Source of the DNA: Thermomicrobiales bacterium
GTDB lineage: Bacteria > Chloroflexota > Chloroflexia > Thermomicrobiales > CADCWN01
Length of the DNA stretch: 64,000 bases
Reading direction: 5' to 3'
Assembly: GCA_030446685.1 (NCBI GenBank)
Contig: JAUJMV010000001.1
Location: forward strand, 18,273 to 82,272
A program made the position numbers and the translations under genes. The notes beneath the pieces were generated by a model. That model searched no databases. It had not been told where the DNA came from and saw only the letters and a program-made list of their open reading frames with translations. Positions 26,531 through 36,823 of this stretch are shown one piece after another; the first letter of the stretch is position 1, and each line of letters starts with the position of its first letter.

Positions 26531-26976
26531 GGGGGCGTCTCCGGATGCGGGTCCGACTCGTCGCCGGCCAGGTCGGGCCAGGCCCGCCGCACCAGGCCGG
26601 CGGTGAGATCCTCGCCGATGAGGGTGTGCAGCAGGTGGAAGAGGTGGGCGAAGGCGGCCGCCAGCCCGGCCGCGACCTCCGCGGGCTCGCGGCCGGCGGC
26701 GAACGCGCGCGCCCCCTCCAGGCAGCGCTCCGGCCCTTCCGCCAGCGCGAGGGGCGCGAGGGCGGGATCATCGGCCCGCGCCAGCCGCAGGGCGCGGTCG
26801 AAGAGGGCCGCGAAGCCCACCGCCCCGATCAGCGGCGCCAGTTGCCCGCGCAGCCCCGCGCAGGCGCGCTCGGCGGCCGCCGCCAGGGACTCCGCCCCCT
26901 GACCGTCCCCGGTCTCGTGGCGCAGCACCCGGCGCGCCAACTCCCGGGCCAGTGGTGTGGGCAGGCTCTGGCTCAT
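26527..26976 (-). CDS. Helical protein preceding kaiC-like gene, unknown
   Basis: 149 residues from ATG 26976, stopping in an ATGA overlap with the kaiC-like start. Almost entirely alpha-helical and Ala/Leu-rich: LPTPLARELARRVLRHETGD, ESLAAAAERACAGLRGQLAP, EVAAGLAAAFAHLFHLLHTL and LTAGLVRRAWPDLAGD. There are no catalytic motifs. The helical bundle with His/Glu residues could be an input or histidine-phosphotransfer-like module, but no clear HPt motif is present. Translational coupling strongly suggests that it works with the ATPase. Confidence 0.65.
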   Translation of the reverse strand: MSQSLPTPLARELARRVLRHETGDGQGAESLAAAAERACAGLRGQLAPLIGAVGFAALFDRALRLARADDPALAPLALAEGPERCLEGARAFAAGREPAEVAAGLAAAFAHLFHLLHTLIGEDLTAGLVRRAWPDLAGDESDPHPETPP

Positions 26977-27038
26977 CTGCTCCACGGCGGTGAAGTACAA
27001 GAAAGTGCGGCAAAGCACGGAAAAGCCCCGTCCGCAGT

Positions 27039-30000
27039 TTACCAGCGCGCGCGCCGGGCGGCAAGGAACTGGCGCGGCCCCCCCCGGCCCCCAACTTTGG
27101 GGGAGAAGGAGGGGCGCGGGCGGCGGAACACCTCCCCCGCGGTCACGCCCCGGCGCCGTCGCCCCCCGCGGGGGGCGGCGCGCGGCAGGGCGACGTGGAA
27201 GGCGGCGCCCGCGTCCGGCGCGCTCTCCGCCCAGACGCGCCCGCCGTGCAGCTCGACGATGCTGCGGGTGACGGCCAGCCCCAGCCCCGAGCCGCCCCCT
27301 TCCGCGCCGACGCGGTGGAACCGCTCGAAGATCCGCCCCAGGTGCGCCGCCGGGATGCCGGGGCCGTCGTCGCGCACGGTGACGCGCACCGCCGCGCCCT
27401 CGTCCCGCCCGGTCACGACGATGCGCGTGCCGGCCGGCGTGTGCTCGTGGGCGTTCCCCAGCAGGTTGACGAAGATCTGCTCCAGCCGCCGCGCGTCGCC
27501 GACGACCGGCAGCGCCTCCGGCAGCTCGACCTCCAGCGCCTGCCCCTTGTCCGCGATCAGGGGGTGGAGCGCGCCGACGGCGTCGCCGACGACGGCGCGC
27601 AGGTCGAGCGGCGCGCGGCGGATCTCCAGCACCCCGGCCTCGAGCTGGTTGATCGTCAGCAGGTCGTCGACGTAGAGCGTCAGCCGCTCGATGTTCCGCC
27701 GCACCGCGGTGATCACCTCCCGCTCGACCGGCTCCAGCCGGTCGGCCGCGCGGAACTCCAGCATGCCCACCCCGACCCGCGCCGAGGTCAGCGGGGTGCG
27801 GAACTCGTGCGAGACCGAGGAGATGAACTCGCGCCGCAGCCGGTCGAGCTCCGCCAGGCGGGCCGCCTCGGCGCGCTCCGCCTCCGCCGCCTCCCGCTCG
27901 CGCAGGCTGGCGAGGAGGAGCCGCTCGTTGATCGCGCGGGCGGCCAGGGTCGCCGCCTCCTCCTCCGCCAGCCGTCGCTCGAACGCCCGGCGCTCGAGCG
28001 CGGCGGCGATCACGTTGGCGACGGCCTGGAGGAAGTTGCTGTCGTCCGGGGTGAACCGGCGCGGCGTGGCGCTGTCCGCCTGGAGGACGCCGAACGGGCG
28101 CTCCGTGCCGGGGATGAGCACACTCATGCTGCTGACGATCCCGTGGTCGCGCAGCAGGGGCGGCCGGATGAAGCGGGGGTCGGCGGCGAAGTCCTCGACG
28201 ATCACCGGCTCGCGCCGCGTGAGGCTGTAGCCCCCCTGGGTCTCCGGGCCGGCGCTGACGGTCGCCCGGCCGACGTACCCCTCCCGCCAGCCGGCGCCGG
28301 CCTGCAGCAGCAGCGCGTCGCCGTCCGGCGGCAGCTCCAGCACCTTGCTGTATCCCACGTCCAGCGTCGCGGCGACGAGCTGGGCCGCCTCGTCCAGGAT
28401 CGCGTCGAGGTCGGGCGTCGCCAGGGCGCGCCGGCCGAACGCGGCGACCGCCGCCTGCTGGCGGGCGCGCGCGGCGAGCTGCTCCTCCGCCCGCTTGCGC
28501 TCGGTGATGTCGTGGATCGTGCCGACGAGCCGGAGCGGCCGGCCGGCACGGTCGCGGGCGATCTCGGCCTCCTCATGCACCGTGCGGACCTCGCCGTCCG
28601 GGCGGACGATGCGGAAGTCGAGGCCGAGGGGCGCCCCCCCCGCGAACGCATCCTCGATCGCGCCCTGGACGGCCGCGCGATCGTCCGGGTGGACCGACTC
28701 GTAGAAGAACTCCTGGGTCGGGGTGATCGCCCCCGGCGCGTGGCCGAGGATGCGGTAGACCTCCGCGGACCAGTGGCCCTCGCCGCTCTCCGAGGCGTAC
28801 TCCCAGTGGCCGAGGTGGGCGATCCGCTGCGCCTCGGCGAGGCTGGCCTCGCTGCGCCGTAGCGCCGCCTCGGCCCGCCTGCGCTCGACGAACTGCCCGA
28901 TCTGGCCGCCGAGCGACCCGAGCACCGCGAGCGCGGCCGGGTCGGCCTCCCGCGGCTGGCGGCTGAGGAACTCCAGCACCCCGAGCACTTGCCCGTCGAG
29001 GCGGATCGGCAGGCCGGCGCCGGCGCGCAGCCCCTCGGCGGCGGCCACGCGCAGGCGCGGGAACCGCTCCTCGTCGACGGCCTCGGCGACCCAGCGCGGC
29101 TCGCCCGTGGCCCAGACGCTCCCCGGCAGCCCCTCGCCCGGCGCGAAGGCGGTCCGCCGACTGAGCGCGATGAACTCGGGGAAGTCCGCCGCCGGGGTGT
29201 GCCAGGCGGCGACGCAGCGCAGCACGTTGTCCCGCCGGTCGACGGTCCAGAGGGCGCCGTAGTCCCAGGCCAGCCCCTCGCCGATCGCCCGGAGGATGCG
29301 GGGGGTCGCCTCGTCGAGATCGGTGGCCTCCGCCAGGGCACGGCCCACCTCGTACTGGGTCGCCAGCCGGCGCTCGTGCCACTTGCGCTCTGTCACGTCG
29401 AGCGCCAGGCCGAGGCAGCCGACGACGCGGCCCGCCGCGTCCCGGAGCGGCTCGACGCGGCAGGCGAAGGTCCGGCCGCCGCTGTGCCGCTCGTACTCCG
29501 CGAGTTCCCCCGCCAACGCCCGGCGGTGGGCGACGAATCCGGGTGTATCCGCGCCCTCATCCTGGAAGAACTCGTCGAGCGTCCGCCCCACGAACATGCT
29601 CGGATCGCGCCCGAGGCGTGCGAGGCCGGCCCCCAGGACGGAGGTTACGCACAGGTCGGCGTCGGTCGTCCAGATGTGCGCGGGGATCTGCGCGTTGATC
29701 AGGCGCAGCGTGGCCTCGCTCTCGCGCAGCGCCGCCTCCGCCCGCCGGCGCGCGGTGACGTCGCGGAGGTTGAGGACGATGCCGCCGACGCTGGGGTCGT
29801 GCAGCAGGTTCTTGACGGTCACCTCCAGGGTGCGCCAGGTGCCGTCGGCGTGGCGCTGGCGCACCTCGATCGTGACCTCGCGGGCGGGGGTGTCGAGGAA
29901 GTCGGCGAAGAGCGGGCGCACCCGGTCAAAGTCGTCGGGATGGGGCGGCATCGCCTCCAGCGCCCTGGCGCCGACCAGGCCCGCGGGCGGGTAGCCCAGG

Positions 30001-30878
30001 ACCCGCTCGATCGCCGGGCTGATATAGAGGATGGCGCCGCGCGCGTCGACGACCGCGATCACGTCCGACGAGTTCCGCACCAGCGCGCTGAAACGCTCCT
30101 CGCTGCGGCGCAGCGCCTCTGCCGCCCGCCGGCGCTCGCCGATGTCGCGGAAGGCGACCACCGCGCCTTCGACGCGGCCGTCCCGCAGGAGCGGCGCCGA
30201 GGAGTAGGCGACCGGGAGGAACGTGCCGTCCTTGCGGATGAAGGCGTCGTCTTCGGTCCGGTAGATCGCGCCCGAGCGGAGCACCTGCAGGCCGTCGCAC
30301 TCCTCGCGCGGGTACGGCGTGCCGTCCGGGCGCCGGTAGTGGATCGCGTCGTGCATGACCCGGCCGAGCAACTCGGCGCTGGTCCAGCCGAGCAGCCGCT
30401 CGGCGGCGGGGTTCACGAAGGTCGCGCGGCCCTCGCGGTCGATCGCGTAGACCCCCTCCGCCAGGCTGTCGTCAATCGCGCGGCTGAACTCGAGCCGGCG
30501 GCGCAGATCGTCCTCGCGCGCCCGGACGGCGGCGCGCAGCGAGCCGACCAGCAGCGCGACGATGACCGCGGTCACCGGCAGCGAGGCGAGGCGCAGGGCG
30601 TTCTCGGGGGTGTAGGTGAGGGACGGGACGGGGGTGGCGAGGTAGTAGACGCCGTACAGGCTCACGATCCCGGCGCTGATCAGCCCGGCCCGCTGGCCGT
30701 ACTGGAAGGCGACGTAGGCGACGATCGCCAGGAAGGGGGTGAGAGTCGGCAGGCGGAAGGCCGCGCGCGAGAAGACCTCGACGGCCGCGACGGCGGCCAG
30801 CGTGACGAGCAGGGCCGGCACGGGGCGCTGGAAGGGGCGATCCCGGGGGTCGGCCGGGGCGCGTGACATGGCGCGCAT
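27039..30878 (-). CDS. Large membrane sensor histidine kinase with PAS and GAF domains
   Basis: 1279 residues from ATG 30878 (GGGGGAC upstream). In order: about four membrane helices (residues ~19-125); several PAS domains (IDREGRATFVNPAAERLLGW, VDARGAILYISPAIERVLGY, an INAQIPAHIWTTDADLC block, and AQRIAHLGHWEYASESGEG); GAF domains both between PAS units and after them (EFLSRQPREADPAALAVLGS, PFGVLQADSATPRRFTPDD); a coiled segment; HisKA with SSVSHEFRTPLTSARVG near residue 1010; and HATPase with NLLGNAHEHTPAGT, RDDGPGIPAAHLGRIFERF and GSGLGLAVTRSIVE. It is the likely kinase for the adjacent response regulator and kaiC-like genes. Confidence 0.92.
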   Translation of the reverse strand: MRAMSRAPADPRDRPFQRPVPALLVTLAAVAAVEVFSRAAFRLPTLTPFLAIVAYVAFQYGQRAGLISAGIVSLYGVYYLATPVPSLTYTPENALRLASLPVTAVIVALLVGSLRAAVRAREDDLRRRLEFSRAIDDSLAEGVYAIDREGRATFVNPAAERLLGWTSAELLGRVMHDAIHYRRPDGTPYPREECDGLQVLRSGAIYRTEDDAFIRKDGTFLPVAYSSAPLLRDGRVEGAVVAFRDIGERRRAAEALRRSEERFSALVRNSSDVIAVVDARGAILYISPAIERVLGYPPAGLVGARALEAMPPHPDDFDRVRPLFADFLDTPAREVTIEVRQRHADGTWRTLEVTVKNLLHDPSVGGIVLNLRDVTARRRAEAALRESEATLRLINAQIPAHIWTTDADLCVTSVLGAGLARLGRDPSMFVGRTLDEFFQDEGADTPGFVAHRRALAGELAEYERHSGGRTFACRVEPLRDAAGRVVGCLGLALDVTERKWHERRLATQYEVGRALAEATDLDEATPRILRAIGEGLAWDYGALWTVDRRDNVLRCVAAWHTPAADFPEFIALSRRTAFAPGEGLPGSVWATGEPRWVAEAVDEERFPRLRVAAAEGLRAGAGLPIRLDGQVLGVLEFLSRQPREADPAALAVLGSLGGQIGQFVERRRAEAALRRSEASLAEAQRIAHLGHWEYASESGEGHWSAEVYRILGHAPGAITPTQEFFYESVHPDDRAAVQGAIEDAFAGGAPLGLDFRIVRPDGEVRTVHEEAEIARDRAGRPLRLVGTIHDITERKRAEEQLAARARQQAAVAAFGRRALATPDLDAILDEAAQLVAATLDVGYSKVLELPPDGDALLLQAGAGWREGYVGRATVSAGPETQGGYSLTRREPVIVEDFAADPRFIRPPLLRDHGIVSSMSVLIPGTERPFGVLQADSATPRRFTPDDSNFLQAVANVIAAALERRAFERRLAEEEAATLAARAINERLLLASLREREAAEAERAEAARLAELDRLRREFISSVSHEFRTPLTSARVGVGMLEFRAADRLEPVEREVITAVRRNIERLTLYVDDLLTINQLEAGVLEIRRAPLDLRAVVGDAVGALHPLIADKGQALEVELPEALPVVGDARRLEQIFVNLLGNAHEHTPAGTRIVVTGRDEGAAVRVTVRDDGPGIPAAHLGRIFERFHRVGAEGGGSGLGLAVTRSIVELHGGRVWAESAPDAGAAFHVALPRAAPRGGRRRRGVTAGEVFRRPRPSFSPKVGGRGGPRQFLAARRARW

Positions 30879-31060
30879 GGTGTCCCCCAAGACCCCGCTT
30901 ACAGCGCCGCGGGACGGGCGGCGCGGCTGGTCGGGCGTTGTGAGGAAGGCGGCGCCGGCGCGCGACCGATCGCGGCTGAGCCGTCCACGGTGGCCCCCGC
31001 GATGGCGCCGCGACCCGACGAGAGAACGGCGCGGTGGGTCAAATATTGCCCACGTTCCAG

Positions 31061-31077
31061 TGTAACAAAGTGCTACA
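31061..31077. promoter_or_regulatory. Imperfect 17-bp dyad between divergent genes
   Basis: TGTAACA-AAG-TGCTACA is a dyad with one mismatch, lying between the histidine kinase (minus strand, start 30878) and the HTH-MEDS regulator (plus strand). It may be an operator for the latter. A TAGAAT -10-like box for the plus-strand gene lies at 31161-31166. Confidence 0.35.
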
Positions 31078-31230
31078 AAGAACACAACCGTGCCGGGACC
31101 GCGTCCGGGGCGTCGCGCCGGGAGCGCCGCCTGGGCGCGGAGCCCGCCGGGCGGCGTGTAGTAGAATGGGTGGGCAATGGGGCCGTTTGTCCCATCGGGA
31201 CCGCGTCGCCGGCAGGGAAGGCAGCCAACC

Positions 31231-31986
31231 GTGGATGAAGGAGGCGCCGCGAACCGGGAGCTGCTGGGGGTCGAGGACGTCGCCCGCTACCTGGGCGTGC
31301 GCCCGACCACTGTCTACCGCTGGTGCCGCGAGGGGCGCCTGCCCTGCCTGAAGATCGGCAAGGGCTGGCGCATCCGCCGCTCCGCCCTGGAGGACTTCCT
31401 GCAGCGCGGCGAGCGCCGGCAGCGGCTGGTGGACCACCTGCGCCCCTTCTTCACCGTGCCCGACCACGTCATCGGCGTCGCCGAGGACCTGGAACTGCTG
31501 GACCGCCTCGACGCCGCCTTCTTCCAGGTCGGGGAGGCGCGCGACGGCCTGCTGATCAAGTACCACGCCGCCGACCCCCGCCCGCCCGCCGATCTGCGCC
31601 GCGCGCTGACGCGGCACGGGCTGGAGGTCGCGCGGCTGGAGCGTGAAGGGCGCTTCGCCTTCCGCGACGACCCCGATCCGGTGCGGGGGCGGGTCGAGTC
31701 GCTGCGGCGGCTCCTCACGGAGGAGGCCAGCGGGGGCCGGACGGTCTGGGTGACCTATGAGTGGGTGGAGTCGATCGATCTGGAGGCCGCGCTGGGGCAG
31801 CAGGAGGCGCTGGCGGCGGCGATCGACGCCCACCCGTGCGTGGTCAAGACGTCGGTGCTGCAGCCGGTGGCGGACCAGTGGCCGCCGCCGCTCCAGCGGC
31901 GGGTGCAGCGCCACTACCGCGGGCAGATCTGGCTCGCGCGCGCCGGCCTCTTCCTAACCCGCTCGGCCCCGCTGCCGGCGGCGTGA
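31231..31986 (+). CDS. HTH regulator with MEDS sensory domain
   Basis: The frame is open from 31177, but a TAGAAT box at 31161 makes the GTG at 31231 the likelier start (251 residues). The N-terminal HTH_17/excisionase-type domain reads LLGVEDVARYLGVRPTTVYR then GRLPCLKIGKGWRIRRSALE. After a linker comes a MEDS-like domain (methanogen/methylotroph DcmR sensory): HVIGVAEDLELLDRLDAAFF, GLLIKYHAADPRPP and RTVWVTYEWVESIDLEAAL. Proteins of this type regulate transcription in response to small signals. A near-perfect dyad lies upstream and the histidine kinase is divergent. Confidence 0.82.
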   Translation: MDEGGAANRELLGVEDVARYLGVRPTTVYRWCREGRLPCLKIGKGWRIRRSALEDFLQRGERRQRLVDHLRPFFTVPDHVIGVAEDLELLDRLDAAFFQVGEARDGLLIKYHAADPRPPADLRRALTRHGLEVARLEREGRFAFRDDPDPVRGRVESLRRLLTEEASGGRTVWVTYEWVESIDLEAALGQQEALAAAIDAHPCVVKTSVLQPVADQWPPPLQRRVQRHYRGQIWLARAGLFLTRSAPLPAA

Positions 31987-32031
31987 TCCCGACCCCGCCC
32001 GGATGGGCGCGACCCCGCGACGGCCAATCCA

Positions 32032-32126
32032 TTAACCCCCATTAACCCCCGTTGACCCCCTCCTTAACCATCTTTACCGATGCCGCAACGCTCTTAACGC
32101 GCACGTTGACCCCTCCCCGGTAGGCT
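32032..32126 (+). promoter_or_regulatory. TTNAC phased-array promoter, copy 3 (longest)
   Basis: Eight positions: TTAAC 32032, TTAAC 32042, TTGAC 32052, TTAAC 32064, TTTAC 32073, a degenerate GCAAC 32085, TTAAC 32094 and TTGAC 32106. The steps are 10, 10, 12, 9, 12, 9 and 12 bp, so this copy has one extra 9+12 unit. TAGGCT starts 15 bp after the last, at 32121. Confidence 0.78.
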
Positions 32127-32186
32127 GGGATGCAAGAGCGGCGCCCGAGCGGGCCGCGGCCTACGGCAAACAAGGGAGGGCTGGCG

Positions 32187-32360
32187 ATGCTGGAACGACT
32201 GCGACACCTGCTGCGACACCTGGAACGCGCCGGTTGGCGGGACAACCGGATCGGGCGGGCCTGGACGGCCCCCGCCCCCGCGCCGGCCCTGGCGACCGTG
32301 GTGGCGCGCAACCCGCGCCCCGTCCGCCGCGCCGCGCGCGCGCGAGTGACCTACAAGTAG
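32187..32360 (+). CDS. Small basic protein, 57 residues
   Basis: ATG 32187 with GGGAGGG ahead, about 60 bases after a TTNAC-array promoter. MLERLRHLLRHLERAGWRDN forms an amphipathic helix. A proline/alanine stretch (APAPAPALATVVARNPRP) and a basic end (VRRAARARVTYK) follow. No family is recognised. The high Arg content suggests nucleic acid or acidic-membrane binding. Confidence 0.5.
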   Translation: MLERLRHLLRHLERAGWRDNRIGRAWTAPAPAPALATVVARNPRPVRRAARARVTYK

Positions 32361-32425
32361 CCGGGGCGCCGGCGGGCGCCGGTGTGGTGACGGCTGCGTA
32401 GGCGCGTCGTGTGGTTAAGGAGGGC

Positions 32426-32609
32426 ATGATGGTTTTCCCACCGCGCGGACCGTACCCGGCGGGAACGCCCGGCTACCGGCGGTACTGGGGCTACTACAAC
32501 CGCCCCCGCGGCGGCTGCGGCTGCCTGTACACCCTGCTGATCATGCATCCTGCTGCTCTGGGCGCTCTTCTCCTGGCTGATCTCCCCGCTCCCCTTCTGG
32601 TACTGGTGA
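32426..32609 (+). CDS. Small membrane protein with Gly/Tyr/Pro-rich head, frameshifted
   Basis: ATG 32426 (and 32429) just after TTAAGGAGGG. The head is MMVFPPRGPYPAGTPGYRR, then YWGYYNRPRGGCGCLYTLLI. Around 32545 the frame breaks. Removing one base gives LLLWALFSWLISPLPFWYW and a stop at 32607-32609, an obvious membrane helix with an aromatic end. The repaired protein is about 60 residues. Similar short G-Y-R-rich heads followed by a single helix occur in many genomes, without known function. Confidence 0.5.
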
Positions 32610-32802
32610 GCGGCCACCGGGCCCCCGCATCGCCTGACCCCGCGCCGGGGCGGCGGGCGAGCGGGGCGCATTGACCGGGATTGGTCGGCGCTGACCGCGC
32701 CGTTCACCCGGTTCCCCGCCCGCGCCCGCCCATCAACCGGTCTGCGCTGTGCCGCGGCCGGGGGGACGCCGCGGCCCGTGGCGCGGCAGAGGAAGGTGTG
32801 GT

Positions 32803-33188
32803 ATGGCTGCCTCGCCCGCCGGACGCCCGCCGGATCGGCCCTGGTGGCCCTCCTGGCTGGCTTCTGGCTCCACCGGCTGTGCTTCCCATCCCAGTCCGGG
32901 GGAGGAGGGGTTGACCGCGCCGCCCCCCGACCCGCCCGGCCGGACGCCCGCCGGGGGCGCGCCCCGGCCCCGCCCCCGGCCCCGTCAGCCGGCCCCGCCG
33001 CGCCCGCGGCGGGGGCGCGGCAGGCGGCGGCGACGCTCGTCGCCGAGCGGTGGGGGCCGCCGGCGCCGGCCGGCCCCGCGCCCGACGCGTTCACGGCGGC
33101 CGTTCACGGCGGCCGAGCGGCGACGGCTGCTCTTCATGCGCTGGCTCTACCACCGGGGGAACTGACGGAATTCCCGCGCCAGCGCTAG
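32803..33188 (+). CDS. Pro/Arg-rich small protein sharing [13 protein letters not shown] motif, frameshifted
   Basis: ATG 32803 behind GAGGAAGG. The first ~95 residues are low-complexity Pro/Arg/Gly. The end, [20 protein letters not shown], matches the C-terminus of the 62-residue protein at 14898-15086. As written the frame stops at TGA 33163-33165 right after WLYHRGN. One extra G in the GGGGG just before gives [11 protein letters not shown] and a stop at 33188, again matching the paralogue (RLTEFPRDQ). The shift is therefore recent or a base-call error. It ends 46 bases before ftsH. Confidence 0.55.
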
Positions 33189-33234
33189 CCCCCGTCGGCC
33201 CGGGACGACGAGCGAGGAGTTGCGAGGACCACCG

Positions 33235-35245
<2,011 letters not shown>

Positions 35246-35274
35246 CCGCGCCCGGCAGCGCGGCGGAGGCGCCA

Positions 35275-35348
35275 TTTACCGGCGTTGACCAACGTTGAGA
35301 CAGTCGTTGACGGCGTTTACCCGCACGTTGACCCAAGCCGGCTAGAGT
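35275..35348 (+). promoter_or_regulatory. TTNAC phased-array promoter, copy 4
   Basis: TTTAC 35275, TTGAC 35285, TTGAG 35295, TTGAC 35307, TTTAC 35316 and TTGAC 35328 (10, 10, 12, 9 and 12 bp), then TAGAGT at 35343, 15 bp after the last. It serves the holin-like/DUF3618 pair. Confidence 0.78.
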
Positions 35349-35468
35349 AAGGCGGAGGGCGGAGGGCGCCGCGCCCCCGCAGTGAACGCACCGCCCGTCC
35401 CCGGCGGGGCGGGCGACGGACAGAGAGCGGTCCCCGACCGGGTGGATCGTGGTGATGGAGAAGGAGCG

Positions 35469-35864
35469 ATGCAAGAGCGGAAAGACGAGCGCTCGCTCCC
35501 CGAACTCTTCGGGGAACTCGCGGGGGAGATGAGCGTCCTGGTGCGCCAGGAGATCGAACTCGCCAGGACGGAGGTGACGCAGAAGGCCAAGAGCGTCGTG
35601 AAGGACGTCGCGATGCTGGTCATCGGGGGCGTGCTGGCCTTCGCGGGCCTCCTGGTGCTGCTGGTGGCGATCGCCATCGGGATCGCGCAACTGGGGCTCA
35701 CCCCCTGGCTGGCGTTCCTGCTGGTCGCGGTGGCGACCCTGGCGATCGGGGCCATCCTGGCGCAGCAGGGCCTCAAGCAGCTCAAGCAGCAGGATCTGAA
35801 GCCGACGCGGACGATCGAGTCGTTGAAGGAGGACAAGGAATGGGCAAAAGCGCAGACGAAATGA
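35469..35864 (+). CDS. Phage-holin-family/DUF1469 (YqjE-like) membrane protein
   Basis: 131 residues from ATG 35469 (GAGAAGGAGCG). The N-terminal amphipathic helix LPELFGELAGEMSVLVRQEI ELARTEVTQKAK is followed by two membrane helices, VAMLVIGGVLAFAGLLVLLV and LTPWLAFLLVAVATLAIGA, the standard layout of holin-X/YqjE proteins. In enterobacteria YqjE is encoded with YqjD, a ribosome-associated inner membrane protein. Here too the next gene is a DUF3618 protein of the same general kind. The pair is behind a TTNAC-array promoter. Confidence 0.82.
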   Translation: MQERKDERSLPELFGELAGEMSVLVRQEIELARTEVTQKAKSVVKDVAMLVIGGVLAFAGLLVLLVAIAIGIAQLGLTPWLAFLLVAVATLAIGAILAQQGLKQLKQQDLKPTRTIESLKEDKEWAKAQTK

Positions 35865-36457
35865 GGCGGGACCCGCGCGTCGTCGCGGCGCCGGCCGACG
35901 CGCCGGAGACGGTGCGGCTCGAGGCCGAGATCGCCGAGACGCGCGCGGAGATGGGCGAGACGATCGGCGCGATCCAGCAGCAGCTCGCGTCGCAGCAACT
36001 GCAGGAGCAGGCGAAGCAACTGGGCGAGCAGGCCAAGGAGAACGCCCGCGAGGTCGCCCAGGAGGTGATGCAGGAGGCGAAGGCGCACGCGCTCGATGTG
36101 GTCGAGCAGGCCAAGGCGCAGGCGCAGGAGACCGTCGAGCAGGCGAAGGGGCAGGCCCGGGCCGCGACCGTCGGCCGGGCCGAGCAGGCCATGCAGCGCG
36201 CGCGCGAGATGGCGCAGCAGGCCAAGCAGCACCCGCGCCAGACGGCGCAGCAGGCCTGGTCCACCGCGCGCACGACCGTCAAGCAGCACCCGACCGCGTC
36301 GGCGGTGACCGGGGCGGGGATCGGGCTGCTCTTCCTGCGGCGGCGGCTCAAGGCGCGGAAGGACCACCGGGAGGCCGCCCGCATCGTCGACCTGTACGCC
36401 ATCTACGACGCGGAGGATGCGCGCGACCTGCGCGACCTGCGCGACCTGCGGGCCTGA
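35840..36457 (+). CDS. DUF3618 membrane-tethered coiled-coil protein
   Basis: 205 residues, overlapping the previous gene by 25 bp with its own AAGGAGGACAAGG site. ETVRLEAEIAETRAEMGETI is the DUF3618 signature. A long Ala/Gln/Glu heptad region (KQLGEQAKENAREVAQEVMQ onward, residues ~55-150) should form an extended coiled coil. A short hydrophobic segment (ASAVTGAGIGLLFL) and a basic stretch follow. The C-terminus contains three direct 9-bp repeats encoding RDLRDLRDL. It is comparable in layout to YqjD/ElaB ribosome-tethering proteins, though homology is not shown. Confidence 0.78.
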   Translation: MGKSADEMRRDPRVVAAPADAPETVRLEAEIAETRAEMGETIGAIQQQLASQQLQEQAKQLGEQAKENAREVAQEVMQEAKAHALDVVEQAKAQAQETVEQAKGQARAATVGRAEQAMQRAREMAQQAKQHPRQTAQQAWSTARTTVKQHPTASAVTGAGIGLLFLRRRLKARKDHREAARIVDLYAIYDAEDARDLRDLRDLRA

Positions 36458-36536
36458 CGCCGCGCGCCGGCGCCCCTCGCCCGGCGGCGATTGGGTGGGT
36501 GCCTTGGCCGGGCCGCCCGGCCCGGCCAAGGCGCCG

Positions 36537-36610
36537 TTTACTTTCGTTCACCGTCGTTGATACCTTCGTTTACCGCTATTACCGGCACATTGACCCGCGG
36601 CGCGTACGAT
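36537..36610 (+). promoter_or_regulatory. TTNAC phased-array promoter, copy 5
   Basis: TTTAC 36537, TTCAC 36547, TTGAT 36557, TTTAC 36569, ATTAC 36578 (one mismatch) and TTGAC 36590 (10, 10, 12, 9 and 12 bp), then TACGAT at 36605, 15 bp after the last. A leader of about 210 bases with no recognised element separates it from the substrate-binding protein gene. Confidence 0.75.
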
Positions 36611-36823
36611 GAAGAATGCCCGCGCTCCCGGCGCGGGACACGGAGCCTGGATCGAGGGACGCGCGAGGAACACGGGAGGTGTGCCAGGGGAACGCAGCGA
36701 GACCGAGCGCACTGGTGCGGCCGGCGCGCGAGGTGGGGGTGGCAGGGGCGGCGGCCCGGTTCCGCTGGGGGGCGGATCCGGCGGCGCGGCGCCTCGCGGG
36801 GCATTCCTGAAGGAGAGACAGCG

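Noticed and set aside
26960-27040. A further TTNAC array upstream of the helical protein gene
   Set aside because: A single TTTAC-like site occurs without the spacing or the TANNNT box at 15 bp.
36419-36450. Tandem 9-bp repeat as a mobile or CRISPR-like element
   Set aside because: It is three in-frame copies encoding RDL inside the DUF3618 gene, and there are no spacers.
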